Assembly: GCF_007558815.1 (NCBI RefSeq)
Contig: NZ_VLTJ01000020.1
Coordinates: 159,060 to 223,059, forward strand
Source: Verticiella sediminum
GTDB lineage: Bacteria > Pseudomonadota > Gammaproteobacteria > Burkholderiales > Burkholderiaceae_B
Direction of reading: 5' to 3'
DNA length: 64,000 nt
Below are positions 24,836 through 32,612 of this stretch, in pieces. The notes under the pieces are model-generated. The model was not told the DNA's origin. It worked only from the letters and a program-made list of their open reading frames with translations, and did no database searches. How positions within the stretch are numbered: position 1 is the first letter of the stretch; every line of letters starts with the position of its first letter. The translations under genes were made by a program, and so were the position numbers.

Positions 24836-25203
24836 GCATAGGCAAGACAGTCTGGGCCATCGCCGAGGGCTACATCCCCGGGCGCAGCGCCGACGAGAGC
24901 CACGAGATGGTCTCGCACGAGACGGCATGCATCCTGAACACCAACGAGGTGCCGGCGAACATACGCATCACCCTCTACTTCGCCGACCGCGACCCGGTCG
25001 GGCCGTACGAAGTGACGGTGGGCGCGCGCCGCACGCTGCATCTGCGCTTCAACGATCTCGCGCAACCCGAGCCCGTGCCGCGCGATACCGACTATGCCTC
25101 GGTCTTCGTCTCGGATGTGCCGATCGTCGTGCAGCATACGCGGCTCGACTCGCGCGACCCGAACATCGCCCTGCTCTCGACCATTGCCTACGCCGCCGGA
25201 TGA
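24832..25203 (+). CDS. ASRT-family protein (Anabaena sensory rhodopsin transducer homologue)
   Basis: A 123-residue soluble beta-rich protein of the family founded by the transducer of Anabaena sensory rhodopsin. Recognisable segments are GKTVWAIAEGYIP at the start, SHETACILN, ITLYFADRDPVGPY, RTLHLRFNDL and the C-terminal VPIVVQHTRLDSR. The family has been proposed to be a small-molecule (possibly sugar) binding domain not limited to rhodopsin partners. No rhodopsin gene is in the window. It overlaps both neighbours by four bases (ATGA), and an excellent AGGAGG lies eight bases before the ATG, so it is probably made in larger amounts than its neighbours. A ligand-sensing or protein-protecting role in the trehalose/glucan operon is inference only. 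Confidence 0.9.
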   Translation: MSIGKTVWAIAEGYIPGRSADESHEMVSHETACILNTNEVPANIRITLYFADRDPVGPYEVTVGARRTLHLRFNDLAQPEPVPRDTDYASVFVSDVPIVVQHTRLDSRDPNIALLSTIAYAAG

Positions 25204-27029
25204 GCCTGTATAAACAACCGCCCATTGCCGACTACGCCCTGATCGGCGACTGCCAGACCGCCGCGCTGGTCAATCGCCATGGCTGCATCGACTGGCTGTG
25301 CTGGCCGCGCTTCGATTCCGCCGCCTGCCTGACCCGCCTGCTCGGCGACGACGAGCACGGCTATTGGCATATCGGGCCGATGGACGGCGGGCGCTGCGCG
25401 TCGCGCCGCTACCTGCCCGGCACGCTGATCCTCGAGAGCCGGTTCGAGACGTCCACGGGCACCGTCACGATCTCCGACTTCATGCCGGTGCGCAAGGAGG
25501 GGGAATCGCTGTCGAACCTGATGCGCATCGTGCGCGGCGTGAGCGGCAGCGTGCGCATGCGCCTGGAGCTGGCCATACGCTTTGACTACGGGCGCATCGT
25601 CCCCTGGGTGTCGCGTACCGAGGGCGGCGCCCTGCGCGCGGTCGCCGGCCCGCATGCGGTGATGTTCTACTCGGCCGTGCCGACCCGCGGCGACGGTTAC
25701 CGCACCGTGGCGGAATTCACCGTGCAGGCGGGCGACGAGCTGCACTTCTGCCTGAACTACGAGCCTTCGCACCTGCCGATCAGCAAGCCGCCCGATCCGG
25801 CGCAGGCGCTGGTGGACACGTGCGCGTTCTGGGAGGCGTGGTCGCAACGCAGCCGATACCGCGGCGCCTGGCCCGAGGCGGTGGAGCGATCGCTCATCAC
25901 CATCAAGGCGCTGACCCACCGACCCACCGGCGGCATCGTCGCCGCGCCCACCACCTCGCTGCCCGAACACCTGGGCGGCGAGCGCAACTGGGACTACCGC
26001 TACTGCTGGCTGCGCGACGCCACCTTCACGCTGCTCTCGCTGCTCAACGCGGGCTACCGCGACGAGGCCGAATCGTGGTGCGACTGGCTGCTGCGCGCGG
26101 TGGCGGGCTCGGCCGAGCAGATCCAGCCGCTCTATGGCCTGGCGGGCGAACCCCGCCTGCGCGAGGAGACGCTGGACCACCTGCCCGGCTATCACGGCTC
26201 GGCGCCGGTACGCGTCGGCAACGCGGCGTGCAGCCAACTGCAGCTCGATGTCTTCGGCAGCGCCATGGACACGTTCCATGAGGCGCGCTCCGCGGGCCTG
26301 CGGCTGCATCACGACGGCCTCGCCCTGCAGCGCCACCTCATACGGCACCTGGACTCCCTGTGGCAGCTACCGGACGAAGGCATCTGGGAGGTCCGCGGCG
26401 AGAAGCAGCATTTCGTGCACTCCAAGCTGATGTGCTGGGTCGCGTTCGACCGCGCGGTCCAGGGCGCGGAACGCTTCGGCATGCCCGGCCCGGTGGACGC
26501 GTGGCGCAGCGCGCGCGAACGCCTGCGGGCCGAGATCCTGGAGCGCGGCTTCGATGCCCGCGTCGGCGCATTCACGCAGGCCTATGGCAGCACGGCGCTC
26601 GACGCCTCGGTGCTGCTGATCCCGTTGGTCGGCTTCCTGCCCGCGGACGACCCGCGCATGCGCTCGACCGTGCGCGCCATCCAGCGCTCGCTCACCGAGG
26701 ACGGCCTGGTGCTGCGCTACGACACCGGCACCGGACACGACGGCCTGGCGGGCAAGGAAGGCGTGTTCCTCGCCTGCACCTTCTGGCTGGCCGACAATCT
26801 CATCCTGCAGGGCCGGCGCGACGAGGCGCGGCAGCTCTTCGAGCGCCTGCTGGCCCTGCGCAACGACGTCGGCCTGCTCGCCGAACAATACGATCCCGCG
26901 GCCGGGCGCCAGCTCGGCAACTTCCCCCAGGCGTTCTCCCATTTCGCGCTGATCGATACCGCCTTCAACTTCGAGGACACCAGCGGCCTGGCGCGCGACT
27001 GCGGCGGGCACCCGCGCAATCTGGGCTAA
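25200..27029 (+). CDS. GH15 family glucoamylase/trehalase-like glycoside hydrolase
   Basis: A 609-residue GH15 protein with an N-terminal beta-sandwich (IADYALIGDCQTAALV, GCIDWLCWPRFDS) and a C-terminal (alpha/alpha)6 barrel. The family motifs NWDYRYCWLRDATFTL, GIWEVRGE (general acid candidate) and GLLAEQYDP (general base candidate) are all visible. GH15 bacterial members hydrolyse terminal alpha-glucose units from dextrin, or trehalose in the actinobacterial branch; sequence alone does not separate these here. The start at 25200 overlaps the ASRT stop as ATGA. It is the last gene of the operon and ends nine bases before the convergent histidine kinase gene, with no terminator hairpin between them. 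Confidence 0.93.
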   Translation: MSLYKQPPIADYALIGDCQTAALVNRHGCIDWLCWPRFDSAACLTRLLGDDEHGYWHIGPMDGGRCASRRYLPGTLILESRFETSTGTVTISDFMPVRKEGESLSNLMRIVRGVSGSVRMRLELAIRFDYGRIVPWVSRTEGGALRAVAGPHAVMFYSAVPTRGDGYRTVAEFTVQAGDELHFCLNYEPSHLPISKPPDPAQALVDTCAFWEAWSQRSRYRGAWPEAVERSLITIKALTHRPTGGIVAAPTTSLPEHLGGERNWDYRYCWLRDATFTLLSLLNAGYRDEAESWCDWLLRAVAGSAEQIQPLYGLAGEPRLREETLDHLPGYHGSAPVRVGNAACSQLQLDVFGSAMDTFHEARSAGLRLHHDGLALQRHLIRHLDSLWQLPDEGIWEVRGEKQHFVHSKLMCWVAFDRAVQGAERFGMPGPVDAWRSARERLRAEILERGFDARVGAFTQAYGSTALDASVLLIPLVGFLPADDPRMRSTVRAIQRSLTEDGLVLRYDTGTGHDGLAGKEGVFLACTFWLADNLILQGRRDEARQLFERLLALRNDVGLLAEQYDPAAGRQLGNFPQAFSHFALIDTAFNFEDTSGLARDCGGHPRNLG

Positions 27030-27037
27030 GGTCCAGC

Positions 27038-28993
27038 TCAGCGCACGTCCTCGGCATGCGCCGGGCCTTCGGCGACCAGCTCGCGCAGCACCGAGAGCAG
27101 GGCTTCGATGCGTACCGGCTTGTTCAGGTGCGCGCGAAACCCGGCGGCGAGCGCGCGCTGCACGTCGTCGCTGCGGCCAAAGCCGGTCAGCGCCACCGCG
27201 GGCGACCGTGCATGCCCGGGAAGCCCGCGCAGCCGGGCCAGCAGCTCGTGGCCGTCCATTTCGGGCATGCCGATGTCGGAGACAATGACGTCGTAGGTCT
27301 CGTCCCTGGCCCGCGCAAGCGCCTGCGCGCCGGTGCTGACCGCCGTCACCACCGCGCCTTCCATGGCGAGTAGCTGATGAAACGCTTCCAGCGTCTCGAC
27401 GCTGTCGTCCACCAGCAGGACGCGCACGCCGGCCAGGCTGCCCGCCGCCGCGCTCTCGGCGGCCGCCTCGGCGCCCGAGGCGGCGCCGGGGCCGCTCACG
27501 GCCGGCAGCCAGACGGCGAAGGTGGCGCCGCACCCCTCTCCCGCCGACTCGGCCTGCACGCGCCCGCCATGCAGCTCCGCCAGTTGGCGCACCAGGGCCA
27601 GGCCGATGCCCAGGCCGCCCTGGCGCCGGGCGGCGAGGCCGTCGGCCTGCGCGAACATGTCGAACAGGCGCGGCAGGACAGCCGGTGAAATGCCACGCCC
27701 CGTATCGACCACCTTCAGCCAGGCACCCGTCGGGGCGTCCGGCGCGCCGTCGGCGACGGGCGCGGGCTCCACGCTGACGGCGACGGTGCCGCCGCGCGGG
27801 GTGAACTTGATGGCGTTGCTCACCAGATTCCAGACGATCTGCTCGATGCGCACTTCGTCCGCGTTCAACCAGACCTCGGGGCCCGGCTCCAGCACCAGGG
27901 TGACGCCCTGCTCCTCGGCCTCGGCACGCGAGGCCTGCACCACCGTCTCGACCACCCGGCGCCACTCCACCGACGCGGCCGCCAGGCGCAGCTTGCCGGT
28001 ATGCAGGCGCGAGAGATCGAGCAGGTCGTCGATGATCTTGGCCTGGCCGAGTACCGAGCGCTGGATCACCTGCGCGGCGCGCTGCCCCAGAGCGGAGGAC
28101 TGGACCTCGGGCAGACGGGTCAGCAATTCGGCATTGGCATAGATGAGGTTCAGCGGATGCTTGAGTTCGTGCGACATCACCGCGAGGAACTCGTCCTTGA
28201 GCTGGTTGGCAGCCTGGGCCCGCGCACGCACGATACGCTCGTGGCGCAGCAACACCTCGCGCTCGCGTTCGGCCCGCTTGCGGGCGGTGAGATCGCGCGC
28301 GATCTTGGCATAGCCGTACAGTTGGCGATTGCGCAGCGGCGTCAGCACGCCGCTGCAATAGAAGCGCTGACCGTCCGCGCGCAGGAGCCAGCGCTCGCCC
28401 TCGGCGCGGCCCTCGTCGCGGGCGCGGCGCATTTCATCCCCGGGCACGCCGTTGACGCGGTCCTCGGCCACGAACAGCATGCTGAAGTGCCGCCCCAGCG
28501 CCTGCGCCTCGGCATAACCGAACATGCGCTCGGCCGCGCTGTTCCAGCTCGTGACGCAGCCCTCGTTGTCGAGCGTGAAGATGGCATAGTCTTCGGTGCT
28601 GTCCGCCGCCAGGCGCATGAGATCCGGCGCGGTCTCGGGCACCCGGATCTCGATGAAGCGGAACAAGGCATGCAGTGCGCCGTCGGCGCCCCGGCGCCAG
28701 CGGCCGTCCACTTCGTAGGTGCGGCCGCCGACGGTCAGTTCGGCGCGGGTGTCGCCGCCGCCCTGCAACAGATGCGCAGCGTCGCTCAGGAGTTGCGGAT
28801 AGCGTTCGGGCGGTTGCGTGTAGCACTCGGTCGCGCCATCCCAGCCCAGCAGCTCCTCCAGACCGGGGGTGGCGTATACCACGCGCGAGGCAGCGTCCAG
28901 TTCGAGTATCAGGACCCCCGCGTCCAATTGGCGGGAAAGCAGCTCGTGCGCCGCCGGGGTCGAGGAGCGAGACGGGGCATGCTTCGGATTCAT
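27038..28993 (-). CDS. Soluble hybrid sensor histidine kinase (PAS-PAS-HisKA-HATPase-REC)
   Basis: A 651-residue cytoplasmic sensor kinase without membrane segments. Two PAS domains occupy about residues 15-115 and 125-240, followed by HisKA with phospho-acceptor H275 (in MSHELKHP), the ATPase domain (NLVSNAIKF, DTGRGIS, GLGIGLALV) and a receiver domain with phospho-acceptor D573 (VSDIGMPEMDG) and the conserved LNKPV lysine. The ATG at 28993 is chosen because family-like sequence starts there; an in-frame ATG at 29098 would add 35 unconvincing residues. No separate response regulator or output domain is adjacent, so its target is unknown. It converges on the alpha-glucan operon, but a link is not shown. 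Confidence 0.93.
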   Translation of the reverse strand: MNPKHAPSRSSTPAAHELLSRQLDAGVLILELDAASRVVYATPGLEELLGWDGATECYTQPPERYPQLLSDAAHLLQGGGDTRAELTVGGRTYEVDGRWRRGADGALHALFRFIEIRVPETAPDLMRLAADSTEDYAIFTLDNEGCVTSWNSAAERMFGYAEAQALGRHFSMLFVAEDRVNGVPGDEMRRARDEGRAEGERWLLRADGQRFYCSGVLTPLRNRQLYGYAKIARDLTARKRAEREREVLLRHERIVRARAQAANQLKDEFLAVMSHELKHPLNLIYANAELLTRLPEVQSSALGQRAAQVIQRSVLGQAKIIDDLLDLSRLHTGKLRLAAASVEWRRVVETVVQASRAEAEEQGVTLVLEPGPEVWLNADEVRIEQIVWNLVSNAIKFTPRGGTVAVSVEPAPVADGAPDAPTGAWLKVVDTGRGISPAVLPRLFDMFAQADGLAARRQGGLGIGLALVRQLAELHGGRVQAESAGEGCGATFAVWLPAVSGPGAASGAEAAAESAAAGSLAGVRVLLVDDSVETLEAFHQLLAMEGAVVTAVSTGAQALARARDETYDVIVSDIGMPEMDGHELLARLRGLPGHARSPAVALTGFGRSDDVQRALAAGFRAHLNKPVRIEALLSVLRELVAEGPAHAEDVR

Positions 28994-29620
28994 GGGCACA
29001 ATGTCTGGCACAAGCTTCTCTAAGGGAGAATCCACGCAACCCGCCGCATCGTGGATGACGACGATGGCGGGTCGTCCGGTCTGCACGCCGCTTGCCACGG
29101 CCAGAGCTGCGGCAATGCCGCTGCGCCGGTTTCCCCCGCCACCCGCTCGCGGGGCGTATTGCGTTCAGCCAGCCTCTCGCGCAGGGCCTTGCCTGGCCTC
29201 GCAGCCTGCGCGGGCTGGATCGAGACTCATCAAGTCTACCAGCAAGCGGTGGCGCGACAGGTGCGCCGCGAACATGTCCGGCGGAATGTCCCCACACAGC
29301 CGGCCCTGGCATCCGCAACGAAATGCGCGCGCATGATTCGATATGTAAGGCAAAATCGGCCGCTGCCTCCCGAAGCAGTGCTGGCTGCGCCGCATGGCTG
29401 CAGCCGCCAGGGCGCGGCAGCCAGCGCCCGGGCTTCCCGGTGCCTGCGCGCAACGTGGTGGACAGCTTCGATCATGCGGCCCGTTCCTGTTCCTGTCGTT
29501 GATTTCGAGCAAACATGCGCACGGACTCGGCACCGATGGCTCGGCCGCTGGTATGTACAAGCCGCAAGCCCCGTCAAGGCGGAATCAGCGCCCCATGGGC
29601 GCTCGCCAGGCACGGCCTGC
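28994..29620. other. 627-bp intergenic stretch, no supported gene
   Basis: Open frames on both strands here give Arg/Ala/Cys-rich translations with no recognisable motif, good start region or family resemblance. The base composition dips slightly towards A+T near 29330-29365. It presumably holds the promoter of the hybrid kinase (reading leftwards) and the 3' end of the MarR transcription unit. No terminator-like hairpin with a T-run was found. Confidence 0.6.
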
Positions 29621-30121
29621 TCAGCCCGTCGAGGCCCGGCGCAGCGCCCGCGGTTCGTCGGGCGCACCGGCGCCCGTACGTGCGCCGAGGATCACGCGCG
29701 TGAGCAGCTCGCCCAACAGCAGGCGCTCGCCGGGCGTGAGCACCGCGAGCACGTCATCCTCGAGATCGAGCGACAGGCTGCGCGCCTCGTCGGCGAGGCG
29801 CAGCCCTTGCGGCGTGAGGGTCAACCGATGCGCGCGACGATCGACCTCGCTGCGCTCGCGCAGCAGCAGCCCGCGATGCTGCAGCCGGTCCAGGATGACC
29901 GCCAGCCCCGGCGCAGTGATGTCCAGCGCCTCGCATAGCATCTTCTGGCTGACGTTGTCGTTGGCCGCGAGCAGCAACAGGATGGTGAAATCGACCGGGC
30001 GCAGGCGCAGCGCCTTCATCCTCGCATGGAAGGCGCGGCGCAGGCGCGCGTCGGCCATCGAGGTCTTGAACCCGATGAGGTGGGAGAGCGGGGACAAATC
30101 CAGCCCCGGGGACGTCGCCAT
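29621..30121 (-). CDS. MarR-family transcriptional regulator
   Basis: A 166-residue winged-helix regulator. The DNA-binding part includes FTILLLLAANDNVSQKMLCE, ITAPGLAVILDRL (recognition helix) and DRRAHRLTLTPQG (wing), a classic MarR arrangement. The ATG at 30121 has GAGGAAG upstream with about seven bases spacing. It is the last gene of a minus-strand group containing a thioesterase, a crotonase and two gene remnants of hydroxycinnamate metabolism; MarR proteins commonly sense CoA thioesters or phenolic acids in such clusters. It may therefore be the original regulator of that cluster, possibly acting at the AT-rich dyad upstream of the crotonase. That is inference. Confidence 0.92.
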   Translation of the reverse strand: MATSPGLDLSPLSHLIGFKTSMADARLRRAFHARMKALRLRPVDFTILLLLAANDNVSQKMLCEALDITAPGLAVILDRLQHRGLLLRERSEVDRRAHRLTLTPQGLRLADEARSLSLDLEDDVLAVLTPGERLLLGELLTRVILGARTGAGAPDEPRALRRASTG

Positions 30122-30150
30122 GCCTGTGCTTCCTCTCGTTCGCGCTGCGC

Positions 30151-30270
30151 TCAGGACTCGATCTTCCAATCGCCATCGACCACCTGCATCATCACGCCGG
30201 TCTCGGGACCGAAGCCCCAGTGGTCGGTGGGAGTGTAGTTGAAGGTGTCTTGCGACACCGGAATCGGGTC
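30151..30270 (-). pseudogene. C-terminal stub of a LivK-type ABC transporter substrate-binding protein
   Basis: The last 39 codons before a TGA (30153-30151) read like the C-terminus of a branched-chain amino acid/aromatic acid ABC substrate-binding protein: FNYTPTDHWGFGPETG, then VMMQVVDGDWKI. Such proteins are about 390-410 residues, so some 350 residues are missing. The frame is closed by a stop about 50 bases upstream and there is no start codon with a ribosome binding site. It lies between an intact thioesterase and an intact MarR gene, all on the same strand, so an internal deletion seems to have removed most of this gene. The match is from memory of the family, not from an alignment. 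Confidence 0.72.
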
Positions 30271-30321
30271 GGCCGGCCATGGGCGGGACGCAGCGCGCCA
30301 CCCATGCTGCGGCCCGCCGCA

Positions 30322-30738
30322 TCAACGGCACAGGGCGCGGATGTCTTCGGGAATCGTCATCGCCCGCAGCCGGCCGCCCGCCTCGTCGCGCGCGACGAAG
30401 GCCCGCACCTCGGTGCCCTCGCACAGCACGTCGTCGCCGCGCTTCACGACGTGGCGATGACGGAACGTCTTGTTCCGCCATTCCTCCACGCTGGTGTGGA
30501 TCTCCAGCGTCTCGCCGTAGGTGGCGCTCTGCATGAAGCGCGTGCCGATCTCCAGCACCGGCGTGCCGACGATGCCGCGGCTGTGCGTCAGCTCGCGCCA
30601 GGGCGGCACGCCGCAGGCCCTGAAGAAGTTGAGCGAAGACGCGTCCATCCAGCGCAGGAAATTGGGAAAGAACACGATTCCGGCGGGATCGCAATCGCCG
30701 AACTGCACGAGTACGCGGTGAACCACGGTGCGGGACAT
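30322..30738 (-). CDS. Acyl-CoA thioesterase, 4-hydroxybenzoyl-CoA thioesterase family
   Basis: A 138-residue hotdog-fold thioesterase. The active-site segment FGDCDPAGIVFFPNF near the N-terminus is the signature of the 4HBT family, with D17 the predicted catalytic aspartate. The start at 30738 was preferred to 30750 because GAGG lies six bases upstream of it. In aromatic degradation it would hydrolyse hydroxybenzoyl-CoA or related thioesters. Its neighbours are a broken feruloyl-CoA synthase and a broken substrate-binding protein gene, so it may be a survivor of a formerly complete phenylpropenoid cluster. No frameshift is seen in the gene itself. Confidence 0.9.
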   Translation of the reverse strand: MSRTVVHRVLVQFGDCDPAGIVFFPNFLRWMDASSLNFFRACGVPPWRELTHSRGIVGTPVLEIGTRFMQSATYGETLEIHTSVEEWRNKTFRHRHVVKRGDDVLCEGTEVRAFVARDEAGGRLRAMTIPEDIRALCR

Positions 30739-30787
30739 GACAGGCCTCATGGGGATGATGCGGGCGCGTTGCGCTCAGGGCCCATGG

Positions 30788-31121
30788 TCAAGCGCAGGCT
30801 CGACGCTGGGCGGGCTTGCCGTCGTCTATGTACAGCGTGCCGCCGTTGTAGAGCACGATGCCGATGTTGTGGTTCGCGTCGAAGATATGGTGCCACGACA
30901 GCCAATCGACCAGCACGGGCGGCGCATCGCCCAGGAAAGGCAGGTCGGCGAAGACCAGGCCCGGGGTGAGCGTCCGGACGATGTCGCGCAACTTGGCGAA
31001 GTCGTCCGACCGCAGCGAATACGCGGGCGAGACCGGCGCGTAGGGCGGCCAGCGAGCCGCCCAGGCGTACCTGGCGGTAGCGGGGTTGCACGGCCGGCGC
31101 TTCAGCGTCTCTGGCTTGCAT
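30788..31121 (-). pseudogene. fcs: Remnant of feruloyl-CoA synthase with internal deletions and a frame change
   Basis: An intact start (ATG 31121 with AGGAGG seven bases upstream) begins in one frame with PRYRQVRLGG, which resembles the N-terminus of feruloyl-CoA synthases. The next recognisable part, PPYAPVSPAYSLRSDDFAKL through LTPGLVFA, is in another frame, and is joined directly to LPFLGDAPPVLVDWLSWHH and NIGIVLYNGGTLYIDDGKP, after which the family resemblance stops and a TGA follows. In full-length enzymes (about 600 residues) these blocks are separated by roughly 80 and 70 residues, including the AMP-binding P-loop (TSGSTGxPKG), which is missing here. Three losses are therefore inferred. 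The product would be inactive. Confidence 0.8.
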
Positions 31122-31189
31122 GGTGTCTCCTCCTGTCGGCGTGCCGCTGCGCGGCCGCCGTGGCGCTCACGCGAGCGCCCGCTTGCCAT

Positions 31190-31981
31190 TCAGTTATTGG
31201 CGCGAACTTTTCCTGCCCTGCCCTGCAGAAACGCGTTCATGCGGTCCTTGGCGCCCTGGTCGGCCTGCGCGATCGCCGCCATCAGCGACTCCATGAAGAG
31301 GCCGTCGGACTGGGACTGGTCGGCGATGCGCGGCAGCGCCTGCACCACGGCGAAGTTGGACAGCGGCGCGTTGCCGGCCACGCGCTCGGCCAGCGCCATC
31401 GCCTTGGCCAGCCCTTCGCCGTCCTCAACCAGATACTGGGCCAGGCCGGCGGCCACGCCCTCTTCTGCCGAATACACCCGGCCCGTAAGCATCATGTCGA
31501 CCATGCGCGCCACGCCGATCAGGCGCGGCACCCGGGCCGACCCGCCGCCGCCGACGAACAGGCCGCGCTGCCCCTCGGGCAGACCGAAGTAGCAGGAACG
31601 CTCGGCCACGCGGATGTGGCATGCGCTCGCGAGTTCCAGCCCGCCGCCCACGACCGCTCCGTTGAGCGCGGCGATCACCGGCACTTTGCCGAACTGGATC
31701 TGGTCGAACGCCGCATGCCAGGAGCGCGAATGCAGAATGCCCTCGGCCGCGCTGCGCTCGCTCAGCGCCGACAGATCGAGCCCGGCGCAGAAATGCGGCC
31801 CTTCGCCATGCACCACCGCCACCCGCACATGCTGCGGCAGACGCACGAAGGTGGTGTGCAGATCGGCGAGCAGCGCATCGTTGATCGCATTGCGCTTGGC
31901 CGGACGCGCCAGCCGGATCAGCGCGATCGGACCGCTTGCGTCGACATGCAGCAGCTCGCTGCCGAGTTGAGTGGGGCTCAT
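31190..31981 (-). CDS. Crotonase/enoyl-CoA hydratase family protein
   Basis: A 263-residue crotonase. Family features are HFCAGLDLS (oxyanion hole), GGGLELASACH and FGLPEGQRG; the two glutamates (GGLEL and LPEG) correspond to the catalytic pair of enoyl-CoA hydratases, so hydratase activity is plausible. The ATG at 31981 is followed by family-like sequence; the SD (ACAGG) is modest. It is first in the minus-strand group, with the broken feruloyl-CoA synthase 68 bases downstream, which suggests that it once acted on feruloyl-CoA or a related cinnamoyl-CoA by the beta-oxidation type route. A feruloyl-CoA hydratase-lyase role is possible but not shown. Confidence 0.9.
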   Translation of the reverse strand: MSPTQLGSELLHVDASGPIALIRLARPAKRNAINDALLADLHTTFVRLPQHVRVAVVHGEGPHFCAGLDLSALSERSAAEGILHSRSWHAAFDQIQFGKVPVIAALNGAVVGGGLELASACHIRVAERSCYFGLPEGQRGLFVGGGGSARVPRLIGVARMVDMMLTGRVYSAEEGVAAGLAQYLVEDGEGLAKAMALAERVAGNAPLSNFAVVQALPRIADQSQSDGLFMESLMAAIAQADQGAKDRMNAFLQGRAGKVRANN

Positions 31982-32006
31982 GGGTTTGCCTGTCCAAATT
32001 TGATTA

Positions 32007-32020
32007 TTAGTATTAACTAA
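32007..32020. promoter_or_regulatory. AT-rich dyad upstream of the crotonase gene, candidate MarR operator
   Basis: TTAGTATTAACTAA (arms TTAGT and ACTAA in inverse orientation around a four-base centre) lies about 26 bases upstream of the crotonase ATG, in a short A+T-rich island within very GC-rich DNA. MarR regulators typically bind such AT-rich dyads over promoters. The MarR encoded at the end of the same gene group is the obvious candidate ligand. No clear -35 box could be placed. Confidence 0.5.
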
Positions 32021-32184
32021 ATGCACGTGCCGGCCACTTGGGGTTTTCCCTGAGCGGGGACCGGGACAGCGCGCACGGGGCCGCCCACCGCACTGCAGCC
32101 CGCGGCGCTCGGGCACAATCGTCGCTGAAACCCTCCCCATGCAGGCATGGCGCCGACACCGCCGGCCTCTTTTTCCGACCGAAC

Positions 32185-32595
32185 ATGATCCGCATCACCC
32201 CCTCCCTCTGGCTGGACGAACGCGACATCGAAACGAGCTTCGTGCGCGCCGCCGGCCCCGGTGGGCAGCACGTGAACAAGACGTCGAGCGCGGTCCAACT
32301 GCGCTACGACACGCGCCACCTGCCCGAAGGCGTACGCGAGCGGCTGCTGGCGCTGGCCGGCAGCCGGGCCACGCGCGAGGGCGAGATCGTGATCCAGGCG
32401 CAGGAACATCGCAGCCAGACGCTCAACCGGGCCGCGGCGCTGCAGCGCCTGGTCGAACTGCTGCAGCAGGCCGCGCACGTGCCGCGCCACCGCGTGCCGA
32501 CGCGCCCCACCGCGGCCTCGCGGCGCCGGCGCCTGCAGACCAAGGCCCTACGCGGCGACACCAAGGCGATGCGTCGCAAGGTGGGAGAGGACTAA
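32185..32595 (+). CDS. arfB: Alternative ribosome-rescue factor ArfB (YaeJ-type peptidyl-tRNA hydrolase)
   Basis: A 136-residue release-factor-like protein that frees ribosomes stalled on truncated mRNA. The catalytic GGQ is at residues 26-28 within GPGGQHVNKTSSAVQL, and the C-terminal tail is strongly basic (SRRRRLQTKALRGDTKAMRRK), as needed to enter the empty mRNA channel. Length and layout match ArfB and exclude RF1/RF2, which are much longer. The ATG at 32185 directly precedes the conserved start; the frame extends upstream without family sequence. No clear SD is visible. It converges with the diguanylate cyclase gene, with 17 bases between stops. Confidence 0.95.
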   Translation: MIRITPSLWLDERDIETSFVRAAGPGGQHVNKTSSAVQLRYDTRHLPEGVRERLLALAGSRATREGEIVIQAQEHRSQTLNRAAALQRLVELLQQAAHVPRHRVPTRPTAASRRRRLQTKALRGDTKAMRRKVGED

Positions 32596-32612
32596 GCTAA
32601 GGCGCGCAGCGC

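Noticed and set aside
24832..25203. Treating the ASRT gene as evidence for a light-sensing system here
   Set aside because: No rhodopsin or retinal-synthesis gene occurs in the window; the operon context is sugar metabolism.
27030..27037. Possible terminator between the GH15 gene and the hybrid kinase
   Set aside because: Only eight bases separate the convergent stops and no stem with a T-run was found.
29051..29938. Overlapping frames on both strands in the spacer before the MarR gene
   Set aside because: No recognisable family, composition unlike neighbours, and no convincing start. Treated as non-coding.
30747..31121. 124-codon frame from ATG 31121 as an intact small gene
   Set aside because: Only its first 22 or so residues resemble a family (feruloyl-CoA synthase); the rest is an out-of-frame reading of the next piece of the same broken gene.
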